From Dechloromonas hortensis (GTDB taxonomy: Bacteria; Pseudomonadota; Gammaproteobacteria; Burkholderiales; Rhodocyclaceae): a stretch of DNA of 64,000 nt. The notes below the pieces were generated by a model, which did no database searches, was not told where the DNA came from, and saw only the letters and a list, made by a program, of their open reading frames with translations. The translations under genes and the position numbers were made by a program. Shown here piece after piece: positions 49,937-60,124 of the stretch. The number at the start of each line of letters is the position of its first letter. The stretch's first letter is position 1. The stretch spans positions 309,168 through 373,167 of the forward strand of contig NZ_SSSQ01000003.1 in NCBI RefSeq assembly GCF_009469765.1, in the 5' to 3' direction.

Positions 49937-51499
49937 CTAGGCTTCGGGCCTGAAGCGCCGGGCGGCAGCATGTGCCGCCGCGATCATCGCGGCCAGCCGT
50001 TCCGGTGCCGGCTTCAATTCCTCGGCAAGGATTTCGGCGACGCGCCCGATACTCGCCTCGGCCGCCGCGGCGTCATGGAACAAGGCGCGAGTACGGCGGG
50101 CGAGCACATCCTCGATCGTCCGCGCTGCTTCGTGGCGGAGGGCGAAGCGCACCATCGCTTCGGTGTACGGCAATGCCGGATGCAGTGGCCGGTCGTGGCC
50201 GGGGAGCGTGGCGAGCAACGGCGCATCGGTGCCGTACACGTCGCTGCCGGGCTTGCTCGGGCAGCCGTGCAGTTTCAGCAGCCGGGTAGTGCAGGGTTCA
50301 CTCGGCAGGCCGCCGACTTCGGCGGCGCGGTCGACGACCTGTTCGGCCATTAATCGGTAGGTTGTCCATTTGCCGCCAGCGACGGTGATCAGGCCGCTGG
50401 CGCTGACCAGCACGGCGTGCTCACGCGACAGGGCGGCGGTGTTTTTTTCGTCGGTATTGTCGGGATGAATCAGCGGGCGCAGGCCGGCGAAGGCGCTGCG
50501 GATGTCGCCGCGGGTTGGCGGCCGGCTCAGCACCCCGGCGGCGGTGCGCAGCAGGAAGTCGATTTCCTCGGCCAGCGGCTGCGGATCATCGAGTTGCTGC
50601 AGTTCGGGGCGCGGCGTGTCGGTAGTGCCGAGCAGCAGCTTGCCCTGCCAGGGAATGGCGAACATGACCCGGCCGTCTTCGGTTTCCGGGATGAGCAGCG
50701 CCTGCTGGCCGGGCAAAAAGTCGGCATCGACGACGAGATGGATGCCCTGGCTGGGCGTCAGCAGCGGCGCGGTGCCGGGCTCGTCGAGCTGACGAACGCT
50801 GTCGGCATGGACGCCGGTGGCGTTGATGACGACGCGGGCAGCGATCTCGAATTCCTCACCGCTCTCCGTATCGCGCAACAGCGCGCCGACGGTCCGGCCA
50901 CCGGCTTTCAGCAAGCGGACCGCAGGCAGGTAGTTGAGGCAGGCGGCGCCGAGTTCGCTGGCCGTACGCATCAAAGTAATGGCCAGTCGGGCATCGTCGA
51001 ACTGGCCGTCCCAGTAACGGATGCCGCCGCACAGGCCGGTGCGGCGCAGGCCGGGCAGGGCGTCGATAACCGCCTGCCGGCTGAGGCTGCTTGAGGCAGC
51101 CAAGGCGTGTCCGCCGGACAGCAGGTCGTACAGCTTGAGGCCGGCGCCATAAACAATGCGGTCCAGACTGCGCCAGGCGGGGATGACGAAAGCCAGCGGA
51201 TGCACCAGATGCGCCGCGTTGGAGAGCAGATGCGAGCGTTCGCGCAGGGCGTTGCGGACCAGCGCGAAGTCGCCCTGGCGCAGATAGCGCACGCCGCCGT
51301 GGATCAGCTTGGTGCTGCACGACGAAGTGCCGGAAGCGAAGTCGCGGGCTTCGACGAGCAGGGTGCGATAACCGCGGGCGGCTGCGTCGACCGCCGCCCC
51401 CAGGCCGCTGGCGCCACCGCCGATGATCAGCAGGTCCCACTCGCGCTTGTCGCGCAGGCTGGCGAGGCTGCTTTCGCGCGTGACCGGGCTGTCCATCAT
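49937..51499 (-). CDS. glpD: Glycerol-3-phosphate dehydrogenase, aerobic
   Basis: The 520-aa FAD enzyme oxidises glycerol-3-phosphate to dihydroxyacetone phosphate and passes electrons to quinone. The FAD site is [22 protein letters not shown] (residues 23-44). Further motifs are [48 protein letters not shown] and the DAO C-terminal domain. The ATG at 51499 overlaps the glpK stop (ATGATG). GlpD works with GlpK in glycerol use. No glpF is in the window. Confidence 0.95.
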   Translation of the reverse strand: MMDSPVTRESSLASLRDKREWDLLIIGGGASGLGAAVDAAARGYRTLLVEARDFASGTSSCSTKLIHGGVRYLRQGDFALVRNALRERSHLLSNAAHLVHPLAFVIPAWRSLDRIVYGAGLKLYDLLSGGHALAASSSLSRQAVIDALPGLRRTGLCGGIRYWDGQFDDARLAITLMRTASELGAACLNYLPAVRLLKAGGRTVGALLRDTESGEEFEIAARVVINATGVHADSVRQLDEPGTAPLLTPSQGIHLVVDADFLPGQQALLIPETEDGRVMFAIPWQGKLLLGTTDTPRPELQQLDDPQPLAEEIDFLLRTAAGVLSRPPTRGDIRSAFAGLRPLIHPDNTDEKNTAALSREHAVLVSASGLITVAGGKWTTYRLMAEQVVDRAAEVGGLPSEPCTTRLLKLHGCPSKPGSDVYGTDAPLLATLPGHDRPLHPALPYTEAMVRFALRHEAARTIEDVLARRTRALFHDAAAAEASIGRVAEILAEELKPAPERLAAMIAAAHAAARRFRPEA

Positions 51500-53019
51500 G
51501 GACCTTTCTCGGCATCGGGTCTGGCCCAGTGCAGGCTACGCTCGACGGCACGGCGCCAGTCGGCGAACAGCGCGCTTCGCCGGGCGTCGGCCATGGCCGG
51601 TTCAAAACGGCGTTCGGCCCGCCAGAGGGTGGTCAGTTCGGCTTCGTCCTGCCAGAAGCCGACCGCCAGGCCGGCCAGGTAGGCAGCGCCGAGCGCCGTC
51701 GTTTCGGTGACCTGCGGCCGGACCACCGGCACGCCGAGCAGGTCGGCCTGAAACTGCATCAGCAGGTCGTTGTGGGCCGCGCCACCGTCGACGCGCAGTT
51801 CCGTGATCGCCTGGCCGGCATCGCTGGCCATCGCCTGCAGCACCTCGGCGCTCTGGAAAGCAATGGCTTCCAGCGCGGCGCGGGCGAGGTGGGCGCGCGT
51901 CGTGCCGCGTGTCATGCCGAACAGTGCGCCGCGGGCGAACGGGTCCCAGTAGGGCGCGCCGAGGCCGGTATGGGCCGGCACCAGATAGACGCCGCCGTTG
52001 TCCGGTACCGAGGCGGCGAGCGCTTCTACTTCGCCGGCGCTGCTGATCAGCCCCAGGCCGTCGCGCAACCACTGCACGGTGGCGCCGCCCATGAAGACAC
52101 TGCCTTCGAGCAGGTAGGTAGTACGCCCCTGGCGTTGCCAGCCGATGGTGGTGAGCAGTTGGTGGCGGGAGGTCATCGGCTGCTGGCCGGTGTTCATCAA
52201 CAGGAAGCAGCCGGTGCCGTAGGTGTTCTTGGCCATGCCGTGCTCAAGGCAGGCCTGGCCGAAGGTGGCGGCCTGCTGGTCGCCGGCGATGCCGGCCAGC
52301 GCGATCGGCGCGCCCAGCCAGGCGCTATCGGCCGAGGCGATCAGGCCGCTGCTGTCGACGAGGCGCGGCAGCAGCGCGGCCGGAATGTCGAGCCGGGCCA
52401 GCAACGCCTCATCCCAGCAGCGCCGGTGAATATTGAAAAGCAGCGTGCGCGAGGCGTTCGACGGGTCGGTGACATGGGCTCGGCCACCGGTCAGCTTCCA
52501 GGCCAGCCAGCTATCGATGGTGCCGAAGGCCAGTTCGCCGCGCTCGGCCCGGCTGCGGGCGCCGGGGATGTGGTCGAGCAGCCATTTCAGCTTGGGGCCG
52601 GAGAAGTAGGCGTCGACGACCAGGCCGGTGCGCTGGCGGAATAGTTCGGCGTCGCCGGCTGCCGTCAGTTCGTCGCAAATGCCGGCGGTGCGCCGGTCCT
52701 GCCAGACGATGGCACGGTGCAGCGGTTCGCCGCTGCTTCGATCCCAGAGCACGGTCGTTTCGCGCTGGTTAGTGATGCCGACGGCGGCGATCTGCGCCGC
52801 TGCAACACCATGTTCGCGCAGCACCGCTCGGGCCACGGCCAACTGCGCCTGCCAGATTTCATCGGCGTCATGCTCGACCCAGCCGGGCTGCGGGTAGTGC
52901 TGGGTGATTTCCTGCCGGGCGACACCGTGAATGTCGCCGGCCCGATCAAACAGGATGGCGCGGGCACTGGTCGTGCCCTGGTCGAGGGCGAGGATGAACT
53001 GGTCGGAACGGGTTGTCAT
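51496..53019 (-). CDS. glpK: Glycerol kinase
   Basis: The 507-aa FGGY kinase phosphorylates glycerol with ATP. Motifs are [19 protein letters not shown] at the N-terminus, [32 protein letters not shown], and [32 protein letters not shown]; the [22 protein letters not shown] segment precedes the end. It is first in the glpK-glpD operon. Confidence 0.96.
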   Translation of the reverse strand: MTTRSDQFILALDQGTTSARAILFDRAGDIHGVARQEITQHYPQPGWVEHDADEIWQAQLAVARAVLREHGVAAAQIAAVGITNQRETTVLWDRSSGEPLHRAIVWQDRRTAGICDELTAAGDAELFRQRTGLVVDAYFSGPKLKWLLDHIPGARSRAERGELAFGTIDSWLAWKLTGGRAHVTDPSNASRTLLFNIHRRCWDEALLARLDIPAALLPRLVDSSGLIASADSAWLGAPIALAGIAGDQQAATFGQACLEHGMAKNTYGTGCFLLMNTGQQPMTSRHQLLTTIGWQRQGRTTYLLEGSVFMGGATVQWLRDGLGLISSAGEVEALAASVPDNGGVYLVPAHTGLGAPYWDPFARGALFGMTRGTTRAHLARAALEAIAFQSAEVLQAMASDAGQAITELRVDGGAAHNDLLMQFQADLLGVPVVRPQVTETTALGAAYLAGLAVGFWQDEAELTTLWRAERRFEPAMADARRSALFADWRRAVERSLHWARPDAEKGP

Positions 53020-53050
53020 GGCGAACTCCGGCGAGCGGTGTCATGCCAGC

Positions 53051-53539
53051 CTAGGCGGTTACCGGCGGCAACACGATTTTGTGGCTGGCGAGCCGGACAT
53101 GGTTCTTCTTGAGGTAAGCCAGGAATTCCTCGGCCGTATAGTCCTGGTTCAGTTCGGGCACACAAAACGGCAGGGAGAAGATCGAAATATCGCGCTCGAC
53201 GATCTCCAGACTATTTTGCGAAGCGATGGCGATGATTTCCCGGACTTTGTCGGCAAGGATTTCGTCAGTCGGAGTAAACGGCACCAGTACCCAGAAATCG
53301 ACCCCGTCACGCGCGACCAGATCGGTCTTGCGAAAGGCGGCCTGCAGGTTGATCAGAATCTGATCGAGCTTATGCGTCGCTTCCTGGGCGCCATAGGTGT
53401 CGCCAAGCAAGCGGGGATTGGCAAAACTGATGTGCACCAGGCCGAAGTGAACCTGGCTGGTGTAGCGTTTAGTGACGGCCAGCAGCCAGTCCAGTGTGTA
53501 AAGAAATTTCTCGCATAGCTCGATGGTGGCTTGTGACAT
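53051..53539 (-). CDS. Degenerate GGDEF-like protein, 162 aa
   Basis: The protein has the fold pattern of a diguanylate cyclase domain (LVHISFANPRLLGDTYGAQEATHKLDQILINLQAAFRKTDLVARDGVDFWVLVPF). The catalytic GG(D/E)EF is replaced by DGVDF and no I-site is visible. It is therefore probably inactive and could bind c-di-GMP or act as a scaffold; this is inference. AGGAGG precedes the ATG at 53539. It lies upstream of glpK in the same direction. Confidence 0.7.
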   Translation of the reverse strand: MSQATIELCEKFLYTLDWLLAVTKRYTSQVHFGLVHISFANPRLLGDTYGAQEATHKLDQILINLQAAFRKTDLVARDGVDFWVLVPFTPTDEILADKVREIIAIASQNSLEIVERDISIFSLPFCVPELNQDYTAEEFLAYLKKNHVRLASHKIVLPPVTA

Positions 53540-53751
53540 GTGAACCTCCTGTCCGCGGCGGTTGGGGCTGCACAAATACCTTAACAGAAATCGGCATCAT
53601 GCCATTGGTCTCGATACAGGGTGGCCGGGCCGATGCTCCCAAACAGTAGCTTGCCTCGTTCCAGTATAAGTCGCGCCGGCCGGAAAGTCGCTGCAACAGC
53701 AGCTTCGCCGCTATTATTCGGCTTGAGCCAGCCATAGTCATGAGAAGACCG

Positions 53752-54351
53752 ATGATCGCCAACCAGGAACGTTTCAAGCAAGCCATCGCCCTGTTCGATG
53801 CCGCCAATGCACAGGACCCGAATCAGGAAGAGGGGCAGCCCAAGGAGTTGCTCTACGCCCAACGGATGACCGAAATGATCGGCCGTTTCGCGCCGGACGC
53901 CAGCGAAGTCGCCCAACTTGCAGTGCGCGCCCAGCACATCCAGCGCTGGACTGTGCCGCGCAGCAATTATCCGCTCGGCAAGCCGGGCTACTTTGCATGG
54001 CGCACCGGTCTTTATCGCTTTCACGCCGAAACGGCGGGCGCCCTGATGCAGCAGGCCGGCTACGACGCGGCGATGATCGAGCAGGTCAAGGCGGCGGTCG
54101 GCAAGCAGGGCATCAAGACCAATCCCGATACGCAGATGCTGGAAGATGTCACCAGCCTGGTTTTCCTCGAACACTACATGCTCGGCTTTGCCGGCCAGCA
54201 CGCCGAATACAGCGAAGACAAGTGGCTCGACATCATCCGCAAGACCTGGAAAAAAATGTCGGGCGACGCCCAAGCTTTCGCCACCAGCGGCGGTATCAAG
54301 CTGCCGGAAGCGCTGCAGCCGCTGATTCTGAAGGCGGTTGCCGGGGGCTGA
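53752..54351 (+). CDS. DUF4202 family protein
   Basis: This 199-aa protein matches DUF4202, with ELLYAQRMTEMIGRFAPDASEVAQLAVRAQHIQRWTVPRSNYPLGKPGYFAWRTGLYRFH and VTSLVFLEHY, which resemble HD-domain-like metal ligands. Function is unknown. GAGAAG lies 6 nt upstream of the ATG at 53752. Confidence 0.88.
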   Translation: MIANQERFKQAIALFDAANAQDPNQEEGQPKELLYAQRMTEMIGRFAPDASEVAQLAVRAQHIQRWTVPRSNYPLGKPGYFAWRTGLYRFHAETAGALMQQAGYDAAMIEQVKAAVGKQGIKTNPDTQMLEDVTSLVFLEHYMLGFAGQHAEYSEDKWLDIIRKTWKKMSGDAQAFATSGGIKLPEALQPLILKAVAGG

Positions 54352-54489
54352 TCGGGAAGGAGAGGGCGACCGGCGCCGCGACTTGCACGCCGCTTCCTCA
54401 AGGGCTGCCGGGATCCGATCCCAAATCCCGGCAGCCAAGCAGCCTCAGGTATAATGCCGGCCTCTCCGCCTAACCAGACCCCACTTCCA

Positions 54490-57400
54490 ATGGCCGACAT
54501 TCTTTGCCTCAAGGGCGACGCCGCCTTTTCCGCTTTTCGTCTGCAACGCCTGCAAGCCCGCCTGGTGGCGGCCGTGTCGGATATCGAACGGGTCTGTGCC
54601 GATTACTGGCATGTCGTCGCACAAAAGCGCGCCCTGAATGCCGATGAGCGCGCCAAGCTGGCGACGCTGCTGGAAGAGAAGGCGGCCGGCACCGAAGCTG
54701 GCGAACTGTTCCTGGTTGCGCCGCGTATCGGTACCATTTCGCCGTGGTCGTCGAAGGCCACCGACATCGCCTGGAACTGCGACCTGGATGCCATCGAGCG
54801 CATCGAGCGGGTCATCGCTTTCCACGTTGTGGTCAAGGGTGGCCGTGCGCTGTCTGCCGAAGAGAAGAAAACCGTTGCCGGCCTGCTGCATGACCGGATG
54901 ACCGATTCCGTGCTGCCCGGCTTCGAAGCTGCCGGTGAGCTGTTCCGCCATTTCGAGCCGAAGCCGCTGGCTACGGTCGACGTGCTGCAAGGCGGCAAAA
55001 CCGCGCTGGTCGAGGCCAACGGCTCGCTTGGCCTGGCCCTGTCCGACGATGAAGTGGACTACCTGCTCGACGTGTTCACCAAGGCCGGCCGCAACCCGAC
55101 CGACGTCGAACTGATGATGTTCGCGCAAGCCAATTCCGAACACTGCCGCCACAAGATTTTCAACGCCTCGTGGGTGATCGACGGCGAGAAGAAGGACAAG
55201 ACCCTGTTCGGCATGATCCGTGAAACGCACGCGGCCGCCCCGCAAGGCACGGTGATGGCCTACGCCGACAACGCCTCGATCATCGAAGGCGCGACCATTC
55301 AGCGCTTCTATCCGGATGCCGACCGCGGCTATTCCTACAAGGAAGAGCTGACCCACATTCTGACCAAGGTCGAGACGCACAACCACCCGACGGCCATTTC
55401 GCCTTTCCCCGGCGCTTCGACCGGGTCCGGCGGCGAAATCCGCGATGAGGGCGCCACTGGCAAGGGTTCCAAGCCGAAGGCCGGCCTCTGCGGTTTCTCG
55501 GTCTCCAATCTGAATCTGCCGGATGCGCCACAGCCGTGGGAACACGCCTATGGCCGCCCGTCGCGCATTGCCTCGGCCCTCGACATCATGCTCGAAGGCC
55601 CGATCGGTGCCGCCGCCTTCAACAATGAATTTGGCCGACCAAACCTGACCGGCTATTTCCGGACCTACGAGCAGGACGTTGCCGGAACGGTGCGCGGCTA
55701 CCACAAGCCGATCATGATCGCCGGCGGCCTCGGTTCCATCCAGGCTGAGCAGTCGTTCAAGGAAGAAACCTTCCCGGTCGGTACGAAATTCATCCAGCTT
55801 GGCGGTCCGGGCATGCTGATCGGCCTCGGTGGCGGTGCTGCTTCGTCGATGACCGCCGGTGCCAATGCCGAAGACCTCGATTTTGCCTCGGTGCAGCGCG
55901 GCAACCCGGAAATCCAGCGCCGCGCCCAAGAGGTGATCGACCGCTGCTGGCAGATGGGCAAGAACAATCCGATTTTGTCGGTGCATGACGTCGGTGCCGG
56001 TGGCGTTTCCAACGCCCTGCCGGAACTCGCCCATTCGGGCGGCGTCGGCGCCGTGTTCGATCTGCGCAAGGTGCCGACCGAAGAGCCGGGCATGTCGCCG
56101 GCCGAAATCTGGTCCAACGAATCGCAGGAACGCTATGTGCTGGCCATTCCGCCGAACCGCATTGCCGAATTCCAGGCCATGTGCGAGCGCGAGCGCTGCC
56201 CGTTCGCCGTAGTCGGCGAAGCAACCGGAGACGGCCACCTGACCGTCACCGACGCCCATTTCGGCGTCAATCCGGTCGATATGGAAATGGAAGCGCTGCT
56301 CGGCAAGCCGCCGCGCATGACGCGTGACGTCAAGCATGAGCCGGAAACCTTCGTTTCCTTCGACGCCTCCGCCATCGAATTGAAAGATGCGGCCTATCGC
56401 CTGATGCGGCTGCCGACCATCGCCGACAAGACTTTCCTGATCTCGATCGGTGACCGCTCGGTCGGCGGCATGACCGCCCGCGACCAGATGGTCGGCCCGT
56501 GGCAGGTGCCGGTGGCCGATGTTGCCGTCACCACCATGGGTTATCAGGGCTATCTCGGCGAAGCCTTTGCGATGGGTGAGCGCACCCCGCTCGCCGTGTT
56601 CGACGCGCCGGCTTCCGGCCGCATGGCGATCGGCGAAGCACTGACCAACCTGGCTGCCGCCGATGTCGGCGAACTGGGCAAGGTCAAGCTGTCGGCCAAC
56701 TGGATGGCGCCGTGCGGCGTCGCCGGTGAAGATGCCCGCCTGTTCGACACCGTCGAGGCCGTATCCGACCTGTGCAAGGCAATTGGCGTCTCGATCCCGG
56801 TCGGCAAGGATTCGCTCTCGATGCGCACCGCCTGGGAAGAGGGCGGCGAGAAGAAGCAGGTCGTTTCACCGCTGTCGCTGGTCGTCACCTCGTTTGCTGC
56901 GGTCGACGACGTGCGGAAGACCAAAACGCCGCAACTGGCCATCGATCAGGGTGAAACTGAATTGCTGCTGCTTGATCTGGGCAAGAACCGCCTCGGCGGC
57001 TCCTGTCTGGCGCAGGTGTACAACGCCACCGGCAGCGACGCACCGGATGTCGATGAGCCGGCCAAGCTCAAGGGCCTGTTCGATGCCGTGCAAAAGCTGA
57101 ACCGCGATGGCCTGCTGCTCGCCTATCACGACCGTTCCGACGGTGGCCTGTTTGTCGCCGCCTGCGAAATGGCCTTCGCTACCCGTCGCGGCGTGTCGCT
57201 CGATCTCGACGGCATCTGTTACGACGCCGGCGCCGGCGATGTCGATGGTTCCGAGAAGCTGACCAATCTGCTGGCCGGGCGCGATTTCGAGAACATCGTC
57301 CGCGCGCTGTTCAACGAAGAGCTCGGCGCCCTGATCCAGATTCGCCGCGAAGACCGCGAAAAGGTCACGCCTATCCTGCGCGCCTGTGGCGTGCCTTACC

Positions 57401-58419
57401 ACTTCGTCGGCACCCTGAACGAGTGGGACGAAATCCGCGTTACCCGCAACGCCAAGCGCGTGCTGCGCGAAAAGCGTGTCGACCTGCAGCGGGCCTGGTC
57501 CGAAACCAGCTACCAGATGCAGACCCTGCGCGATAACCCGAGCTGCGCCCAGCAGGAATTCGACCGCATCCTCGACGTCACCGACCCTGGCCTGACGCCG
57601 AAGCTGACCTTCGACCCGCAGGACGATTTCACCAAGGTTTATGCTCAGCTCAGCGGCCGGCCGCGCGTCGCCATCCTGCGCGAGCAGGGCGTCAACAGCC
57701 ATTACGAAATGGCTGCCGCTTTCGACAAGGCCGGCTTTGCTGCGGTCGACGTCCATATGAGCGACATTTTGAGTGGCCGCGTCAGCCTCAAGGACTTCAA
57801 GGGCCTGGTTGCCTGTGGCGGTTTCTCCTACGGCGACGTGCTCGGTGCTGGGCTGGGCTGGGCACGGACCATCCTGATGCACGACGGTTGCCGTGATGAA
57901 TTCGCCGCTTTCTTCCAACGCAAGGATACCTTTGCGCTGGGTGTCTGCAACGGTTGCCAGATGATGAGCGCCCTCAAGTCAATCATCCCCGGTGCCGAAC
58001 ACTGGCCGGCCTTCCGTCGCAACAAGGTCGAGCAGTTTGAAGCGCGCTTTGTGATGACGGAAATTCTCGATTCGCCGTCGATCTTCTTTGCCGGCATGGA
58101 AGGCTCGCAAGTACCGATCGTCGTCTCGCATGGCGAGGGCCGGGCAGTATTCGACAATGCCGACGACCAGGCCAAGGTGCTGTCCGCCGTGCGCTACGTC
58201 GACAACAAGGGCGAGCCGACCGAAGTCTATCCTTACAACCCGAACGGTTCGCCGGGCGGTTTGACGGCAGTAACCACAGCCGACGGCCGCTTTACGATCA
58301 TGATGCCGCACCCGGAACGGGTCTTCCGTACCGTGCAGATGTCCTGGCACCCGGAAAACTGGGGCGAGGATTCGCCGTGGCTGCGCATGTTCCGCAACGC
58401 GCGGCGCTGGGTCGGCTAA
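54490..58419 (+). CDS. purL: Phosphoribosylformylglycinamidine synthase
   Basis: The 1309-aa long-form PurL catalyses FGAR to FGAM in purine synthesis. It starts with the linker domain, has two AIRS-type ATPase units ([27 protein letters not shown] and [18 protein letters not shown]), and ends with a glutaminase domain. That domain carries the nucleophile Cys in [10 protein letters not shown] and the His-Glu pair in [13 protein letters not shown]. Length fits the large single-chain form of betaproteobacteria. Three copies of the dispersed motif lie inside it. Confidence 0.97.
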   Translation: MADILCLKGDAAFSAFRLQRLQARLVAAVSDIERVCADYWHVVAQKRALNADERAKLATLLEEKAAGTEAGELFLVAPRIGTISPWSSKATDIAWNCDLDAIERIERVIAFHVVVKGGRALSAEEKKTVAGLLHDRMTDSVLPGFEAAGELFRHFEPKPLATVDVLQGGKTALVEANGSLGLALSDDEVDYLLDVFTKAGRNPTDVELMMFAQANSEHCRHKIFNASWVIDGEKKDKTLFGMIRETHAAAPQGTVMAYADNASIIEGATIQRFYPDADRGYSYKEELTHILTKVETHNHPTAISPFPGASTGSGGEIRDEGATGKGSKPKAGLCGFSVSNLNLPDAPQPWEHAYGRPSRIASALDIMLEGPIGAAAFNNEFGRPNLTGYFRTYEQDVAGTVRGYHKPIMIAGGLGSIQAEQSFKEETFPVGTKFIQLGGPGMLIGLGGGAASSMTAGANAEDLDFASVQRGNPEIQRRAQEVIDRCWQMGKNNPILSVHDVGAGGVSNALPELAHSGGVGAVFDLRKVPTEEPGMSPAEIWSNESQERYVLAIPPNRIAEFQAMCERERCPFAVVGEATGDGHLTVTDAHFGVNPVDMEMEALLGKPPRMTRDVKHEPETFVSFDASAIELKDAAYRLMRLPTIADKTFLISIGDRSVGGMTARDQMVGPWQVPVADVAVTTMGYQGYLGEAFAMGERTPLAVFDAPASGRMAIGEALTNLAAADVGELGKVKLSANWMAPCGVAGEDARLFDTVEAVSDLCKAIGVSIPVGKDSLSMRTAWEEGGEKKQVVSPLSLVVTSFAAVDDVRKTKTPQLAIDQGETELLLLDLGKNRLGGSCLAQVYNATGSDAPDVDEPAKLKGLFDAVQKLNRDGLLLAYHDRSDGGLFVAACEMAFATRRGVSLDLDGICYDAGAGDVDGSEKLTNLLAGRDFENIVRALFNEELGALIQIRREDREKVTPILRACGVPYHFVGTLNEWDEIRVTRNAKRVLREKRVDLQRAWSETSYQMQTLRDNPSCAQQEFDRILDVTDPGLTPKLTFDPQDDFTKVYAQLSGRPRVAILREQGVNSHYEMAAAFDKAGFAAVDVHMSDILSGRVSLKDFKGLVACGGFSYGDVLGAGLGWARTILMHDGCRDEFAAFFQRKDTFALGVCNGCQMMSALKSIIPGAEHWPAFRRNKVEQFEARFVMTEILDSPSIFFAGMEGSQVPIVVSHGEGRAVFDNADDQAKVLSAVRYVDNKGEPTEVYPYNPNGSPGGLTAVTTADGRFTIMMPHPERVFRTVQMSWHPENWGEDSPWLRMFRNARRWVG
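54971..55003 (-). repeat. Uptake-signal-like motif, site 17
   Basis: On the minus strand: CGGTTTT, 15 bases, then GTCGACCGTAG (one change from the core), inside purL. Confidence 0.45.
56897..56929 (-). repeat. Uptake-signal-like motif, site 18
   Basis: On the minus strand: GCGTTTT, 15 bases, then GTCGACCGCAG, inside purL. Confidence 0.5.
57740..57772 (-). repeat. Uptake-signal-like motif, site 19
   Basis: On the minus strand: TCAAAAT, 15 bases, then GTCGACCGCAG, inside purL. Confidence 0.5.
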
Positions 58420-58442
58420 ATCGCTCGAATTGCTGGATAAAC

Positions 58443-58464
58443 AAAGGCGGCTGCGGCCGCCTTT
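58443..58464. terminator. Bidirectional terminator between purL and the macrodomain gene
   Basis: A perfect 9-bp stem AAAGGCGGC/GCCGCCTTT with a 4-base loop lies between two convergent stops. Confidence 0.85.
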
Positions 58465-58465
58465 A

Positions 58466-59035
58466 TCATTTCTGGCCGGTAAATTTTTGGTGTCGGAGAA
58501 ACGTGTCCAGCTGTTGCTGGGCAAAAAACACCAGCCTGACTTCGGTCATTGAAGTGTCCCGCAGCAAGGATTCTTGCAATGTCCGGGAGACGACCTCGGC
58601 CGCTTCGTTGGCCGGGTAGCCGTAAACGCCAGTCGAGATGGCTGGGAAGGCGAGGCTGGTCAGCGCGTGCTGATTGGCCAGGTGCAGCGCATTGCGATAG
58701 CAGTTGGCCAGCAGTTGCGCTTCTTGCCCGCCGTGCTCTCTATAAATGGGCCCGACCGTATGAATTACGAAGCGGGCGGCCAATTGCCCGGCAGTGGTGA
58801 TTACTGCTTCGCCAGTAGGCAGACCTTCCGGCCAGTGGGTACGCCGTATTTGTTGGCAGGCTTCGAGAATGGCCGGGCCGCCGCGCCGATGTATGGCGCC
58901 ATCGACGCCGCCGCCGCCGAGCAAGGAGGCATTCGCGGCATTGACGATCGCATCGACCGCCTGCTCCGTAAGGTCACCCAGATAAAGCCGTATCCGGCCG
59001 GCCATGAATACCTGTTTGGCTGATGTCATTTCCAT
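58466..59035 (-). CDS. ymdB: Macrodomain protein, O-acetyl-ADP-ribose deacetylase-like
   Basis: The 189-aa macrodomain binds ADP-ribose and likely removes acetyl or ADP-ribosyl groups. It carries IRLYLGDLTEQAVDAIVNAANASLLGGGGVDGAIHRRGG and the ISTGVYGYP loop. The catalytic Asp in VDGAI is present. Upstream starts at 59029 and 59005 are also in frame; the order of residues before RIRLYLG is unlike the family, so the exact start is uncertain. Confidence 0.9.
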   Translation of the reverse strand: MEMTSAKQVFMAGRIRLYLGDLTEQAVDAIVNAANASLLGGGGVDGAIHRRGGPAILEACQQIRRTHWPEGLPTGEAVITTAGQLAARFVIHTVGPIYREHGGQEAQLLANCYRNALHLANQHALTSLAFPAISTGVYGYPANEAAEVVSRTLQESLLRDTSMTEVRLVFFAQQQLDTFLRHQKFTGQK

Positions 59036-59089
59036 GCAGTGACAAATACGGGATGTTCATTATGGGAGGAAAACGGCTTAACGGGTATC

Positions 59090-59251
59090 TCAGGCGCCGA
59101 TGCGGCGTTTACGGCGCCAGCAGGCCGGTCTTTCCAGTTCGGAGATATCCGGTGCGCTGTCACCGAATATTTCTCTGGCACGGGCCAGTCGCTCCAGTTC
59201 GTCCTGGGTGACGCCGGCAATTTGCTCAAACCATTTCTGAAGGCGTTTCAT
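59090..59251 (-). CDS. Small protein of unknown function, 53 aa, near an SOS box
   Basis: The ATG at 59251 follows AGGAG with 8-nt spacing. The product (MKRLQKWFEQIAGV, then ELERLARAREIFGDSAPDISELERPACWRRKRRI) is helical with a basic end. It is transcribed away from the LexA-type palindrome at 59315-59342. I recognise no family. Confidence 0.5.
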   Translation of the reverse strand: MKRLQKWFEQIAGVTQDELERLARAREIFGDSAPDISELERPACWRRKRRIGA

Positions 59252-59314
59252 GATCAATGCTCCTGTTGTCGAGGCTGAATTGGTGTCTGACGCGTTAGTG
59301 AGTGCTAGATTAAT

Positions 59315-59342
59315 CGAATACTGTATAAATGTACAGTATTCG
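59315..59342. promoter_or_regulatory. LexA (SOS) box
   Basis: TACTGTATAAATGTACAGTA (59319-59338) is almost the canonical LexA box CTGT-N8-ACAG. The flanks extend the palindrome to 11-bp arms. It lies between two divergent small ORFs, 67 bp from the start of the minus-strand one and about 60 bp from that of the plus-strand one, so either or both could be SOS-induced. Confidence 0.88.
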
Positions 59343-59399
59343 AGAATTTTAGCACTGGCGTTAGCCTTCAGGCTCCAGCTCGCGATGGAAAGAGACGCC

Positions 59400-59618
59400 A
59401 TGCCCCGTGCCCAATCTTCATGGCTGCCTTGTGCCGGCAGCGTGGCCACCGATGTTGGCCAGAATCCGAAAACGGCCCGCAATGTCAGGGTGCTGGCCGA
59501 AGCAGCGGCCGAGCGAATTGTGGTGGAGGCCATCGGACGCAAGGGTTTTCCGGTGCGCCTGACGATCAAGCAGGAAAATCTCCGGCCCTTGCCGCCGGGC
59601 TTGTTCGATCTGGGCTAG
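59400..59618 (+). CDS. Small protein of unknown function, 72 aa, downstream of an SOS box
   Basis: The ATG at 59400 has GGAAAGAG 5-9 nt upstream; upstream in-frame ATGs at 59250 and 59385 read through the operator and are unlikely. The product has a helix (ARNVRVLAEAAAERIVVEAIG) and a C-terminal stretch RLTIKQENLRPLPPGLFDLG. I know no matching family. The nearby LexA box suggests DNA-damage induction. Confidence 0.55.
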   Translation: MPRAQSSWLPCAGSVATDVGQNPKTARNVRVLAEAAAERIVVEAIGRKGFPVRLTIKQENLRPLPPGLFDLG

Positions 59619-59645
59619 TGGTTTGAGCGCGACGCGCCTAGGGGC

Positions 59646-59978
59646 TTACGACAGACGTTGCTGCCGTTGAATGTTGCCGAGTTGAGCGAGCGTCTTCTGG
59701 CGCAGCCGATTGATCGATCTGCCCAGATTCGCCAGCGTGAACCGGGCTGGCTTTTCAAGGCGGATGCAGCCGGTGCCGATGCTTTCGATCAATGCCAGGC
59801 CATTGCTATTGATTGACCAGCGCTCTCCGGCCTGCAGAAATATATCCCCGGCCTCGCCGCTCAGCGTGATCCAGATCGTGCCTGTCGTGCATTGAATGCT
59901 GACGCCACGGGCATTGTTCAGCCGGATCGGTACGTTCTCGCTGAGCTCATACTCACCTGATTGCAAATTGATTTTCAT
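59646..59978 (-). CDS. DUF2917 protein
   Basis: The 110-aa product matches DUF2917: YELSENVPIRLNNARGVSIQCTTGTIWITLSGEAGDIFLQAGERWSINSNGLALIESIG, a small beta-rich domain. Such genes commonly lie divergent from a MocR regulator, as here, and are thought to be its target; the function is unknown. Confidence 0.85.
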   Translation of the reverse strand: MKINLQSGEYELSENVPIRLNNARGVSIQCTTGTIWITLSGEAGDIFLQAGERWSINSNGLALIESIGTGCIRLEKPARFTLANLGRSINRLRQKTLAQLGNIQRQQRLS

Positions 59979-60028
59979 GGCTCTCTCCTTACTTGTTTTA
60001 GAAGAGAGTCTAGGACGCTGTCGGTTGC

Positions 60029-60124
60029 CAATACAGTTGCAATACGGATATATTGTGATCAGTACAGTTATGGTTTTTTATGACTGTGCTGCTCGTGCTT
60101 GCCCTTAACTGTATTGGTGTATCC
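60029..60124. promoter_or_regulatory. Candidate MocR operator region
   Basis: Direct repeats AATACAG (60030-60036) and AATACGG (60041-60047), a third related GTACAGTT after 60062, and an inverted AACTGTATT near 60108 occupy the shared DUF2917/MocR upstream region. GabR-type MocR regulators bind paired direct repeats, so this is a plausible autoregulatory site. Confidence 0.5.

Noticed and set aside
50893..50926. GCGGACCGCAGG resembling the motif core
   Set aside because: Two mismatches in the core and no A/T tract at the expected distance.
54445..56337. 630-codon open frame antisense to purL
   Set aside because: Composition follows from GC codon bias; the sense gene is a clear PurL and the antisense product lacks any recognisable feature.
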